From Dehalobacter restrictus DSM 9455 (lineage in GTDB: Bacteria > Bacillota > Desulfitobacteriia > Desulfitobacteriales > Syntrophobotulaceae), in contig NZ_CP007033.1 in assembly GCF_000512895.1 (NCBI RefSeq), positions 1,661,001 to 1,725,000 of the forward strand: a DNA stretch of 64,000 nucleotides. Reading direction: 5' to 3'. Every line of letters begins with the position of its first letter. Within the stretch, counting starts at the first letter, position 1. Shown in pieces: positions 43,636-51,515 of the stretch. Made by a program: the position numbers and the translations under genes. The notes below the pieces were generated by a model, which saw only the letters and a program-made list of their open reading frames with translations, ran no database searches and was not told the origin of the DNA.

Positions 43636-44916
43636 TTACCGATAAAATCGGGAGGTCTTTTTGTGATATCTGATAGTCTGGGACAAATCCTGAATCAGCA
43701 GCTCAATTTCTTTTGTTTCATCCTGCAGCGACCTGGCGTACACCAGCGCGATCCAGCCGCAGCGTAGCGCTTCCATATTTTTGCCTTTCTTCATCAAAAG
43801 ATTGGCAAGCTTTAACATCGCTTCTCCTTTCGGCAATTCCGGCTCGTCATAAAACCTTTTGCCGAGCAGTTTGTACAGATTCTCCTGAAATAAAGTATCC
43901 TCATAGCGGATAAGATATGTTAATTCCTCGCTGATTTCGCCGATCTTGGAGCTGTCACCAAAGAACTGAAAATACTTCAGAGCTTCCAGATACTGTTTTT
44001 TCGCCTCCGAGTAGTCCTGTTTCATAATCAACAGGATGGCCAGACTGTAATAGCGCACAGCAAAGCCGAATTCGCTTCCTTGATGGTATTGAATGGACAA
44101 CTCAAGGCTGCTGATTGCTTCATCCAGCAATTTCAAACATTGAAGAAGATTACTTAACATGAAATAACTTTCACTGACTTCAGGATCACGGCCGTTTTTC
44201 AAATACAGCGCGACAACTCTCTGCTGCAAAAGCAGGGCTTCCGGCAACCTGTCTTTTTCAAAGTACAAGAAGGCGATATATTGCAGCGCATTAGCCAGAG
44301 AAACTTGTTCGCCTAACCTGGCATAGATCTTCGCGGCATGATAAAATCTTTTCTGCGCCGCAATTCTCTGCGCCTGACTGTAATAGATTTCTCCCAAACA
44401 GAGGTTGATCTCTGCCTCCCCACTCAGATAACCATGTTTCCGGCAGAGATTCTCGGCATGCAGAAAATTCTCTTCTGCAGCCTGCCACTCTTTAATTTTT
44501 ATATAAACCTGGCCCAGATCGGAGTACAAGGCCGCTAAACGCAGGGATGATGCTTCTCCCGGATAGTCCCTGATAGCCTGCTTATATAAATAAATGGCTT
44601 TGGCATTCTTCCCCTGGCTGAAATAAACACTCGCCAGTCCGGCCCTGGCTTCAGCAATCCCCTTATTGTTATGCAGCTGTTTGCAGTAGACCAGTGCCCT
44701 TCGGAATCCAGCTTCGGCATCATTAAATTTGTTATTTTTCACCTGGACCGTTGCTAGCAAGCGCTGGGAAAAAGCGATAATCACCGGCATTTCCAGCGCT
44801 TCAGCCTCGAGAAGGCTTATCTGCAGACTTTTTTCAGCTTCTTCAGTGTTTCCTTCACCCAAGCATTTGATTCCATTTTCCAGATACTTCCTCCATACTT
44901 CCAGTGTGGTCTCCAT
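43636..44916 (-). CDS. Tetratricopeptide repeat protein
   Basis: The 426-residue protein is built of TPR units over most of its length (ATVQVKNNKFNDAEAGFRRA, GLASVYFSQGKNAKAIYLYK, DLGQVYIKIKEWQAAEENFL, CLGEIYYSQAQRIAAQKRFY). The pattern of longer, 36-40-residue repeats resembles the sensing domains of RRNPP-type regulators, but no helix-turn-helix is present. Cytosolic; partner unknown. Confidence 0.82.
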   Translation of the reverse strand: METTLEVWRKYLENGIKCLGEGNTEEAEKSLQISLLEAEALEMPVIIAFSQRLLATVQVKNNKFNDAEAGFRRALVYCKQLHNNKGIAEARAGLASVYFSQGKNAKAIYLYKQAIRDYPGEASSLRLAALYSDLGQVYIKIKEWQAAEENFLHAENLCRKHGYLSGEAEINLCLGEIYYSQAQRIAAQKRFYHAAKIYARLGEQVSLANALQYIAFLYFEKDRLPEALLLQQRVVALYLKNGRDPEVSESYFMLSNLLQCLKLLDEAISSLELSIQYHQGSEFGFAVRYYSLAILLIMKQDYSEAKKQYLEALKYFQFFGDSSKIGEISEELTYLIRYEDTLFQENLYKLLGKRFYDEPELPKGEAMLKLANLLMKKGKNMEALRCGWIALVYARSLQDETKEIELLIQDLSQTIRYHKKTSRFYR

Positions 44917-45109
44917 GGTATCCCTCCTGAATTTTCATCAAAATATATGAATTTTCTTCACAATACCTGAATTTTCTTTACAATATATGAGTTGGGGCAA
45001 CTTCATTTGGTCTATAATATGCTATACTGAATCTAAGGGAGCAAATCGGTGCTATGAATGTTTTTGCTCTTGAAAAAATGAAGTAAATCATCCTGCAGGA
45101 GGGATTGTA

Positions 45110-45361
45110 ATGAGCACAAAAAGCCCATCTTCAAAAAATATTCTCTGGATCATCGCCAAAGTCCTGATTTTCATACTCTGCATTTATCTGGCCTACCTGG
45201 TATTAAAACCGCTGCTCGGCATCATCCTGAGTATCGGCTTTTGGATTATCAAGGTTGCCGTGGCCATTTTCATTTCTTTATTGGTATTACACCTGCTCCT
45301 CAGAATCATTTTCAAGGTCGATCTGCTGGAAATCATTTTTGGGGTTCGCTGGCCAAAATAA
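45110..45361 (+). CDS. Small two-helix membrane protein
   Basis: The 83-residue product has two long hydrophobic stretches (residues about 11-41 and 43-68) and a charged end GVRWPK. A GGAGGG site precedes the ATG. No known family recognised. It lies upstream of the pdaB-like gene. Confidence 0.65.
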   Translation: MSTKSPSSKNILWIIAKVLIFILCIYLAYLVLKPLLGIILSIGFWIIKVAVAIFISLLVLHLLLRIIFKVDLLEIIFGVRWPK

Positions 45362-45404
45362 TGCCACCGCGATACACGGTGGATAATATCGGACATTTAA
45401 ACTT

Positions 45405-45450
45405 TAAATATAAAAGGAGGCGTCTTTATCGACACCTTCTTTTATATTTA
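45405..45450 (+). terminator. Long A+T-rich hairpin
   Basis: A 20-bp stem (18 matches) between 45405-45424 and 45431-45450 with a 6-base loop follows the small membrane protein gene. The right arm is itself T-rich, so it probably acts as a terminator in both directions. Confidence 0.6.
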
Positions 45451-45501
45451 ACATGATTTACGGCTCCCCGGAATAATCATGGTTCTAAGGGGGGATAAAC
45501 A

Positions 45502-46266
45502 ATGAGCGTCTTTGTGGTGAACAGAAAAAAGCTGGCGGTGGGGACCGTGATCCTGATGCTGATTGCGGTTTTGGCCGTAAACAAAGAACAGGTTGTATCC
45601 GTTGTTACCGGAAATTCAAAGCCGATTTACTCCGTCAAGACCGAAACAAAGCAGGTTGCGCTTACTTTTGATATCAGCTGGGGCGAAGAAAATGTGCAGC
45701 CGATTTTGGATATCCTAAAAAAAGAAAATATCAAGGCCACTTTCTTTCTTTCATCTCCGTGGGCCGAAACAAAACCGGAGCTAGTCAAGCGCATTGCCGC
45801 GGACGGCCACGAAATTGGCTCCCACGGGCGGCGTCATGTTGATTTGAACACCTTGACAGCTGATGCCCTCATGAAAGAACTCGATACTTCCAAAGAAGTC
45901 CTGGAACGTTTAAGCGGCCAGAAAATCAACCTGCTGCGCGCTCCGAACGGGGCCTATGACAACCAGGTCATCTCGATCGCAAACGAGAGAGGCTACAAAG
46001 TCATCCAATGGAGCGTTGATTCCCTGGATTGGAAAAGACCCGGAGCCGACGCAATCATCAATTATGTGATGAACGGGCGCTCCAAAAATAAAGGAGCCTC
46101 CCCCGGCGACATTATCCTTTTCCACGCTTCTGATTCCGCGCCGGATACGCCCGAGGCGCTCCCCACTGTTTTGAAAATGCTCAAAGAGAAGAACTATGAA
46201 ATTGTGACAGTCGGCAAGATGCTCAGCAATGCCCAGGAGAGCTGTCCACCCGGTTCAAGCCTGTAA
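45502..46266 (+). CDS. Polysaccharide deacetylase, PdaB-like
   Basis: The 254-residue protein has an N-terminal signal anchor (residues about 9-26) and a NodB-homology domain: VALTFDISWG (the Asp motif in the PdaB variant form, TFDxxWG instead of TFDDG), the His motif GSHGRRHVDL, LLRAPNGAYDNQV and DIILFHASD. PdaB-type proteins are needed for spore cortex maintenance in Bacillus and may modify peptidoglycan. The site AAGGGGGG stands before the ATG. Confidence 0.82.
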   Translation: MSVFVVNRKKLAVGTVILMLIAVLAVNKEQVVSVVTGNSKPIYSVKTETKQVALTFDISWGEENVQPILDILKKENIKATFFLSSPWAETKPELVKRIAADGHEIGSHGRRHVDLNTLTADALMKELDTSKEVLERLSGQKINLLRAPNGAYDNQVISIANERGYKVIQWSVDSLDWKRPGADAIINYVMNGRSKNKGASPGDIILFHASDSAPDTPEALPTVLKMLKEKNYEIVTVGKMLSNAQESCPPGSSL

Positions 46267-46351
46267 TGAGCACTTGTATCGCGTTCTCAATTTACTCGCT
46301 AAATCTGCCGACATAATCCTCTTTATATTACAAGACTAGTATGTTAGGGCT

Positions 46352-46459
46352 AGTCTCCTTAATGGATGGCCGGCACCAAGCGGAGCATGGATTGCGCAGC
46401 GCGGCTTTTTGTGCCACGGATGGCACAATAGCCGAAAGCGGCCATCCATTAGGGAGACT
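46352..46459 (-). repeat. Dispersed palindromic repeat, copy D
   Basis: A 108-bp element with 21-bp ends (AGTCTCCTTAATGGATGGCC with G, and its complement; 20 of 21 match). The interior GCGGAGCATGGATTGCG and AGCGCGGCTTTTTG matches copy A read in reverse. No gene inside. Confidence 0.75.
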
Positions 46460-46511
46460 AACCCGAACAAAACAAACGTTTCTGTGTTGACGGGATTTAC
46501 AAATCGCTTTA

Positions 46512-47369
46512 CTAATGCCCTTTCCAACTTTGGAACCCTTCGCCGACGACCTCTGAAACATCGCCGATGGCCACAAAAGCATCCGGGTCATATTTGTGGA
46601 CTATTTCTTTGACCTGGGTCAGTTGTGCTCTATTTACGATACTGTAGACCACTCTCTTTTGAAAGCGCGAATAAGCCCCTTCAGCTTGAAGATACGTTAC
46701 ACCTCTGCCGACGAGATGGATGATATCCTCAGCAATCTCGTCCGGCTTTTCTGTGACGACCATGACGCTCTTGGAATAATCCAACCCGACCTGGACGAGA
46801 TCTATCACTTTGGTAGCGATAAACATATAAATCATTGCATACATGGCCATTTCCGGGCTAAAGATCAGTGCAGCTCCGATAAAGACAACCGCATCGAGGA
46901 TTAGGATGATCTGCCCGACACTGAATTGTATTCTTTTATTCAACACGATCGCCAGGATATCGGTGCCGCCTAATGAGCCGCGACAGCGAAAGATGATGCC
47001 CATTCCGATACCGGATATAACACCCCCGAAAATAGAGGCCAGCAGCGTATCTGTTGTTATCGGAGCCAAAACATCTGTAAACTTCAGCGCAGCAGATAAT
47101 GTCCCTACGCCCAGGATACTCCAATATAACAGCTGTCTGCCGACTGACTTGTAGCCGAGAATGAATAACGGAATATTCAGAAGGGCCACCAGAATGCTTA
47201 TATTCCATTGAAACAGATAATGCAGCAGAATCACAATTCCTGTGACTCCGCCGTCAGCAATCTGGTTGGGCAGGATCAATGTATTAATGCTGACAGCTAC
47301 AATCACTGCGCCTATAATGATTCCAAAAAATCTTTTGAGAAAATGCCATGGTATTTTTTTCAGATTCAT
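46512..47369 (-). CDS. YitT-family membrane protein with DUF2179 domain
   Basis: The 285-residue protein has five membrane helices (residues about 12-200) with LPNQIADGGVTGIVILLHYL, GVISGIGMGIIFRCRGSLGG TDI, and a cytosolic C-terminal DUF2179 domain (GRGVTYLQAEGAYSRFQKRV, VYSIVNRAQLTQVKEIV). Members occur in multiple copies in Firmicutes; their transport substrate is not established. ATG preceded by GAGGT. Confidence 0.88.
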   Translation of the reverse strand: MNLKKIPWHFLKRFFGIIIGAVIVAVSINTLILPNQIADGGVTGIVILLHYLFQWNISILVALLNIPLFILGYKSVGRQLLYWSILGVGTLSAALKFTDVLAPITTDTLLASIFGGVISGIGMGIIFRCRGSLGGTDILAIVLNKRIQFSVGQIILILDAVVFIGAALIFSPEMAMYAMIYMFIATKVIDLVQVGLDYSKSVMVVTEKPDEIAEDIIHLVGRGVTYLQAEGAYSRFQKRVVYSIVNRAQLTQVKEIVHKYDPDAFVAIGDVSEVVGEGFQSWKGH

Positions 47370-47380
47370 GTTTTACCTCA

Positions 47381-47415
47381 AATTAATCTGGTCATCCAAT
47401 TAATCTGGTCATCCA
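47381..47415. repeat. Tandem 17-bp repeat upstream of the YitT-type gene
   Basis: AATTAATCTGGTCATCC occurs twice in direct order (47381-47397 and 47398-47414), starting ten bases before the gene's ribosome-binding site. Possibly a recent duplication; could hold a binding site. Confidence 0.6.
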
Positions 47416-47459
47416 AGCTTTCTCCGACAATTTGCTCTTAGCTCTCTTTAACATTATTC

Positions 47460-47488
47460 TTGACAAAAAGAATTCTATTTAGTAAAGT
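47460..47488 (+). promoter_or_regulatory. Promoter of the tRNA-Arg gene
   Basis: TTGACA (47460-47465), 17 bases, then TAAAGT (47483-47488); the tRNA begins 17 bases later. Confidence 0.7.
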
Positions 47489-47505
47489 AATGAAGCAGTT
47501 TTATT

Positions 47506-47581
47506 GCGCTCGTAGCTCAGGGGATAGAGTGACGGTTTCCGAGGCCGCAGGTCGTTGGTTCGAATCCAACCGGGCGCACCA
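47506..47581 (+). tRNA. tRNA-Arg (anticodon CCG)
   Basis: The 76-base gene folds into a cloverleaf: acceptor GCGCTCG/CGGGCGC, D arm GCTC/GAGT, anticodon loop TTCCGAG (CCG), five-base variable loop and T arm GTTGG/CCAAC with TTCGAAT loop. CCA is encoded. The first anticodon-stem pair is A-C, a mismatch. Confidence 0.93.
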
Positions 47582-47594
47582 TTAGAAAAAATAG

Positions 47595-47622
47595 ACATTG
47601 CAAGTTCTTGCAGTGTTTTTTT
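47595..47622 (+). terminator. Terminator of tRNA-Arg
   Basis: ACATTGCAA (47595-47603) pairs with TTGCAGTGT (47608-47616), followed by T7, 14 bases after the CCA end. Confidence 0.85.
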
Positions 47623-47713
47623 AGTATCATATATTTTTCACGGCATTTTATTGTTCTCAAGCATAAAAACAGATAAATCGTTAAACCTACTATATAAAAA
47701 GGAGGATTTAACG

Positions 47714-48250
47714 ATGAATATTCTAGAAAAAGCGACCGCCAAAAGCAATTCCATTGTTCAAAATATAATTGATCACGAACCTGTTAATTATATTGAGGCG
47801 GGTTTGCAGTATCAGATTGTCTTGATGGGTCGTTTTCAAGCCTCAATTATTACCACCCTGTATAATCATGCTGAAGATCCGGAGCTCAGAGTACTGCTTA
47901 AAGATGCACGCGATTCACTGGTAGAAAGAACTGTCAAAATGAGTGAAGATTTTTTACGATCCGAGGATGTCAAGCTGCCAACCATACAGTTTCCCGAACG
48001 GTCCCTGGAAGAATACCAGGACATCCCAGACCACTTGCACTTCAGTGATATGGAAATTGCGCTGCTGCTGCTGGAAATGAGCGCTTCCAGCCAAATGGCC
48101 TTATTGACAGCCATTAATCAAAGCTATCACCTGGAAATTGGGAATCGTCTCCGCAAGGAGCTGAACATGGGATTTGATTGGGCTTACCGGCTGGAGCAGC
48201 TGATGCTCCAAAGAAACTGGCTTCCCAAAATTGCAAAAATCGTTCATTAA
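47714..48250 (+). CDS. Helical protein, DUF3231-like
   Basis: The 178-residue protein is all-alpha, with the start ATG at 47714 eight bases after GGAGG; a longer frame running back into the tRNA gene is not used. The sequence YNHAEDPELRVLLKDARDSL and the pattern FSDMEIALLLLEMSASSQMA resemble DUF3231/CotF-like proteins of spore-formers, with ferritin-like helical pairs. No metal-binding motif is obvious. Family call is tentative. Confidence 0.55.
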   Translation: MNILEKATAKSNSIVQNIIDHEPVNYIEAGLQYQIVLMGRFQASIITTLYNHAEDPELRVLLKDARDSLVERTVKMSEDFLRSEDVKLPTIQFPERSLEEYQDIPDHLHFSDMEIALLLLEMSASSQMALLTAINQSYHLEIGNRLRKELNMGFDWAYRLEQLMLQRNWLPKIAKIVH

Positions 48251-48293
48251 CAACAACGTAAAATTCATTTTTTAGTATTCCATATACATTTAA

Positions 48294-48330
48294 TATGCCA
48301 GCCTCAAAGAGACTGGCATTCCTTATATTT
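48294..48330 (+). terminator. Terminator after the DUF3231-like gene
   Basis: ATGCCAGCCTC and GAGACTGGCAT pair with one mismatch and a 3-base loop (48295-48319); TCCTTATATTTT follows on the plus strand. Confidence 0.75.
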
Positions 48331-48357
48331 TGTGTCCTTTTCAGAATTTAATAACAC

Positions 48358-49005
48358 TTACTCCGGAAAATATAATTGGAAAGCCGCAATGATGTCTTGC
48401 TGAACCAACTCCGGCTCCTTTTCCCCATTGATTTCAACAACCGGTTCCCCATTTTTTTGCCACTGTTTGTACAGCTTCTGGTAATTATCTGCAACGTGCC
48501 GCAGCGTCTCACTGTTTTCAAATATTTCAGTCTGGAATCTGCCTGCCGCTATTCTCTTGAGCGATGTTTCCGGGCTTACCTTAATGAAAAGTGTAAGGTC
48601 CGGTTTTACCGCATATTGGTTGATTTCTCCAATCCAGGACTCATCATTTTTCATTCCCTGATACGCAAACGAAGACCATATATATCTGTCACAGATCACA
48701 TAGTTTCCCTGCTCCAGAGCAGGAATGACCAGATTGTTGTTGTGATCAAGCCGGTCGGCAGCAAACAGCAACGCCAGACAGTTGTCATTCACGCCGTTGA
48801 TCCGGCCTGAAAGTACCTGGCGGATCGTTGTCCCGAGCGGACCCTGGCTTGGTTCTCTGGTTAGAATGGTTTTTACTCCGCGTACTGTTTCAAGATATAC
48901 CTTCAGACGCTCAATCTGCGTTCCTTTGCCTGATCCATCGATGCCTTCGAGCACAATGAACTTTCCTTTCACCTGCACGATCTTTTCAACTCCTTCAGGA
49001 TTCAT
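48358..49005 (-). CDS. tmk: Thymidylate kinase
   Basis: The 215-residue enzyme has P-loop VLEGIDGSGKGTQ, TREPSQGPLGTTIRQVLSGR, and the DRY motif CDRYIWSSFAYQG. It phosphorylates dTMP to dTDP for DNA synthesis. Canonical Tmk begins close to KGKFIVLEG; the 11-residue N-terminal extension from the chosen ATG may be shortened. It is downstream of spo0A on the same strand, after a terminator. Confidence 0.93.
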   Translation of the reverse strand: MNPEGVEKIVQVKGKFIVLEGIDGSGKGTQIERLKVYLETVRGVKTILTREPSQGPLGTTIRQVLSGRINGVNDNCLALLFAADRLDHNNNLVIPALEQGNYVICDRYIWSSFAYQGMKNDESWIGEINQYAVKPDLTLFIKVSPETSLKRIAAGRFQTEIFENSETLRHVADNYQKLYKQWQKNGEPVVEINGEKEPELVQQDIIAAFQLYFPE

Positions 49006-49023
49006 TGTAATCTATTTCAGCGC

Positions 49024-49056
49024 AAATAAAAAGATGCCTCCTCTCTGAGACATCTT
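49024..49056 (-). terminator. Terminator of spo0A
   Basis: On the minus strand AAGATGTCTC pairs with GAGGCATCTT-like bases (arms 49030-49037 and 49048-49055), followed by TTTTTATTT. Confidence 0.75.
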
Positions 49057-49065
49057 TATACACTG

Positions 49066-49110
49066 AGTGTTCGTTTGTTCGTTTGTTCGTTTGATCGTTC
49101 GTTCGTTCAT
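49066..49110. repeat. Short tandem repeat after spo0A
   Basis: The plus strand carries GTTCGTTT three times and then GTTC three times, from just after the spo0A stop codon. An interrupted four-base microsatellite. Confidence 0.8.
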
Positions 49111-49905
49111 TTATCCAACCTTACTCATCACCCGAAGCTTATCAGCGAGCAGTGCAATGAATTCAGAATTAGTAGGTTTTTGACGTTCTATGTTCATCGA
49201 ATATCCGAAGATCCGCTTCAGCGTTTCCATATGTCCGCGTTCCCAGGCCAGCTCAATGGCATGTCTGATGCCTCTTTCCACCCTGCTGGGAGCCGTATTG
49301 TATTTCTTAGCAATTGCCGGGTACAGTTCTTTGGTTACCGCCCCGAGTAAAGAAACATCTTCGATTACCATGAGTATTGCATCCCTGATGTATTGATATC
49401 CTTTGACATGAGCTGGAATACCGAGTTGGTGCATCATTGTCGTTACTTCTACGTTGATATTGACCCCTCTTCCGACCGACGTAACAGAGGAACAAGTCTG
49501 CAGCAGCGGTGGATTTGTGATTTCCAGATCCTGCGTCAGCGTCCTGATGCGTTTTCCCAGAATTTCCAGGTCAAATGGTTTCAGGATAAAATAATCAACC
49601 CCCATGACCATGGCCTGATGCGTCAGTGTTTCATGCCCGAAAGCCGTTAATAATATGACTTTGGGTTTCCTGACTGATGTTCTGGCATTGATTCTTTCCA
49701 GGACTTCCAAACCATCAAGATTCGGCATAACAAGATCCATAATAACGAGATCCGGGTCATGTTTTTGAATCAAATCCCAAGCTTCAAGTCCATTGTAGGC
49801 TACGCCAGCAAGCTCAAAGCTATCATCCTTTGAAATGTAATCCTGAAGGATCTGACATAGATTTCGATTATCCTCTGCTACAATAATCTTTACCTTTTTT
49901 GACAT
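49111..49905 (-). CDS. spo0A: Sporulation master regulator Spo0A
   Basis: From the ATG at 49903-49905 the protein has 264 residues, the normal Spo0A length. It has a receiver domain (acidic pair in VAEDNRNL, phosphorylation Asp in LVIMDLVMPNLDGLEVL, Lys in DYFILKPFD) and the Spo0A effector domain with its DNA-recognition helices (HVKGYQYIRDAILMVIEDVS, PSRVERGIRHAIELAWERGH). It controls entry into sporulation. A candidate 0A box lies about 70 bases upstream. The frame extends 48 codons further upstream without support. Confidence 0.97.
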   Translation of the reverse strand: MSKKVKIIVAEDNRNLCQILQDYISKDDSFELAGVAYNGLEAWDLIQKHDPDLVIMDLVMPNLDGLEVLERINARTSVRKPKVILLTAFGHETLTHQAMVMGVDYFILKPFDLEILGKRIRTLTQDLEITNPPLLQTCSSVTSVGRGVNINVEVTTMMHQLGIPAHVKGYQYIRDAILMVIEDVSLLGAVTKELYPAIAKKYNTAPSRVERGIRHAIELAWERGHMETLKRIFGYSMNIERQKPTNSEFIALLADKLRVMSKVG

Positions 49906-49977
49906 CTCTACATTTCCCCGCTTTATCATATTTTTCCCGGTTCGTTTTCCGGTAGTATCATTATAAATCAGCGGAGA

Positions 49978-49984
49978 TGTCGAA
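49978..49984 (+). promoter_or_regulatory. 0A box near the spo0A promoter
   Basis: TGTCGAA matches the core TGNCGAA of Spo0A binding sites. A minus-strand TATAAT (about 49960-49965) lies next to it, so autoregulation of spo0A is likely. Confidence 0.55.
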
Positions 49985-50195
49985 TTCTTAAAAAATAAGG
50001 AACACTTTCTAATTTTGGCATTTATTGCAAAGGCCTGTCCCATCTGCAAAAAGCGATATTTGAGAATTATTTTTTTTCGTTAAAATAAGCCAAATTATTT
50101 TTCGTCCTACATATTGTCCCGAACTTCAAGAGAATTTCAGTGTAAATATTAAAGTTTTGTCTTGTTCTGACGAGTTACCGTATCTGCATGATGTT

Positions 50196-50393
50196 TCAGC
50201 TGATGATAATTGCTTCCGTCGGACAACCGTCGGCTGCTTCCTGCGCTGATTCTTCAAGAACCTCCGGGACCTGTTCCTGAAGCGTCACAGCCAATCCGTC
50301 ATCATCCATTTCAAAAATGTCCGGGCAGATTGCAGGACATGCTCCGCATCCAATACAGGCTTCTTTTTCTACATAGGCAATCATGTTGTTCAC
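50196..50393 (-). CDS. [4Fe-4S] ferredoxin
   Basis: The 65-residue protein has C13-x2-C16-x2-C19 and C57-P, ligands of one [4Fe-4S] cluster, and an additional C23. An acidic core (DDDGLAV, EVPEVLEES-like stretch) suits a low-potential electron carrier of the Bacillus/Thermotoga type. It could deliver electrons to the hydrogenase at the start of the window, but no linkage shows that. Monocistronic. Confidence 0.9.
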   Translation of the reverse strand: MNNMIAYVEKEACIGCGACPAICPDIFEMDDDGLAVTLQEQVPEVLEESAQEAADGCPTEAIIIS

Positions 50394-50466
50394 CCCAAAC
50401 TTTTTTTGTCAATCGTCGATTGTATTGTTCCCGAGGTGACTAAAGATATGCAGATTTTCAGATTTT

Positions 50467-50886
50467 CTATTCGTGACTCATCTCTACGATTTTCAGACCA
50501 TCGTTTTGTTGTTCTACTATAATGTGGTAAGTAAGTACTTTTCTTTGATCAATGGATGACCCCGTCGTAATTTCAACCAAATAACTATTTTGCGCAGAAG
50601 TGTTTTGAATCTCCACGTTTTGAACACTTAAAAATGGATTATCCTGAAACATCTGCTGCAGTATGCTATTCGTAGCTTCAGCCTGTCCTGATGCCAGAGC
50701 CGAAGCAAGATCAAATTGCCTGTAATCAAGCTTTTCCCAATAATCTTCAATCACTGCCTTCGGATTTGCATAACTTTGCCCATTGGCTATTGCTGAAACT
50801 GCAGTATTCGGATTCTGCCACCAGACAATGACGCCAATAAAAAAAATACTGCAGACAAGTATAAAAAAATAACGGTTCAATAACAT
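50467..50886 (-). CDS. Exported protein of unknown function
   Basis: The 139-residue protein has one N-terminal hydrophobic helix (residues 5-23, YFFILVCSIFFIGVIVWW) serving as signal anchor and an extracellular domain with AVIEDYWEKLDYRQFDLASA, a pattern recalling NTF2-like or DUF4878 folds. No cysteine for lipid attachment behind the helix. Function unknown. Confidence 0.65.
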   Translation of the reverse strand: MLLNRYFFILVCSIFFIGVIVWWQNPNTAVSAIANGQSYANPKAVIEDYWEKLDYRQFDLASALASGQAEATNSILQQMFQDNPFLSVQNVEIQNTSAQNSYLVEITTGSSIDQRKVLTYHIIVEQQNDGLKIVEMSHE

Positions 50887-50951
50887 AATTTCCCTCCTAG
50901 ACCTTTTACTATAATATAGGAGGGAAATTGGAAATTCATGACACCCGGTAA

Positions 50952-51020
50952 TTATTTGTTGAAGATTTTTTTCAGAAGATTAAGTACGGACTGAGGCAGC
51001 TTGATATAGTACATTTTCAT
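50952..51020 (-). CDS. spoVM: SpoVM-like 22-residue sporulation peptide
   Basis: A minus-strand ATG (51018-51020), nine bases after AGGAGG, opens a frame of 22 codons: MKMYYIKLPQSVLNLLKKIF plus NK. This matches SpoVM of Bacillus (26 residues, beginning MKFYTIKLP) in length, the Lys-Leu-Pro motif and the amphipathic helix. SpoVM recognises the curved forespore membrane and anchors the coat ATPase SpoIVA. Too short for standard gene calling. It lies downstream of the 51.08-51.43 kb gene. Confidence 0.85.
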   Translation of the reverse strand: MKMYYIKLPQSVLNLLKKIFNK

Positions 51021-51079
51021 AGGATTTTTCCTCCTTCCAGCACTGCTGTCTTGAGAATAATTTATGCGGCAGCCTGATT

Positions 51080-51427
51080 TTATACGACGTGGTAATTTTT
51101 AACAGCATCTTCAAGCTGTTTGACTAGTTCGATTTCCTCCGCAGTTTTTGCCGTGAAATAAAGTTTTCCTACGATTGACGTCAGCATTTTCAAAACATCT
51201 TCAAATGTCAGTTTATCTGTGAGCGCCAATTTTTCACTTGTTTCAATCATGGCAATTCCAAATTGATGTCCGACACCGTCTTTCATCATCTTCGTACAGG
51301 ATTTTCCCAACAGTTTCATGACAAGTGCAGCTTCCTGCGTATCGAGCTGCCGTACGGCATCAATGGTGGTATAAAATCCCTGGACGATCCTGACGCCAAC
51401 ATTGGACCAATCTACCGGCTGAGCCAT
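51080..51427 (-). CDS. Helical protein upstream of spoVM, unknown function
   Basis: About 115 residues, starting MAQPVDWSNVG; this ATG is seven bases after AGGAGG, while an ATG six bases upstream is too close to it. The protein is alpha-helical throughout (AVRQLDTQEAALVMKLLGKS, FEDVLKMLTSIVGKLYFTAK), without membrane or signal segment. No known family recognised. Confidence 0.7.
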   Translation of the reverse strand: MAQPVDWSNVGVRIVQGFYTTIDAVRQLDTQEAALVMKLLGKSCTKMMKDGVGHQFGIAMIETSEKLALTDKLTFEDVLKMLTSIVGKLYFTAKTAEEIELVKQLEDAVKNYHVV

Positions 51428-51515
51428 TTCCATTCCTCCTCAAAAAATAACCTGTGCCTTACTATATGCACTGGTTAGATGAGGGGTGAAATCAGTTCCT
51501 GAATATTCTGCGTCT

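Noticed and set aside
49066-49110. Possible CRISPR array
   Set aside because: Units are 4-8 bases without spacers of constant length, and no cas genes are near.
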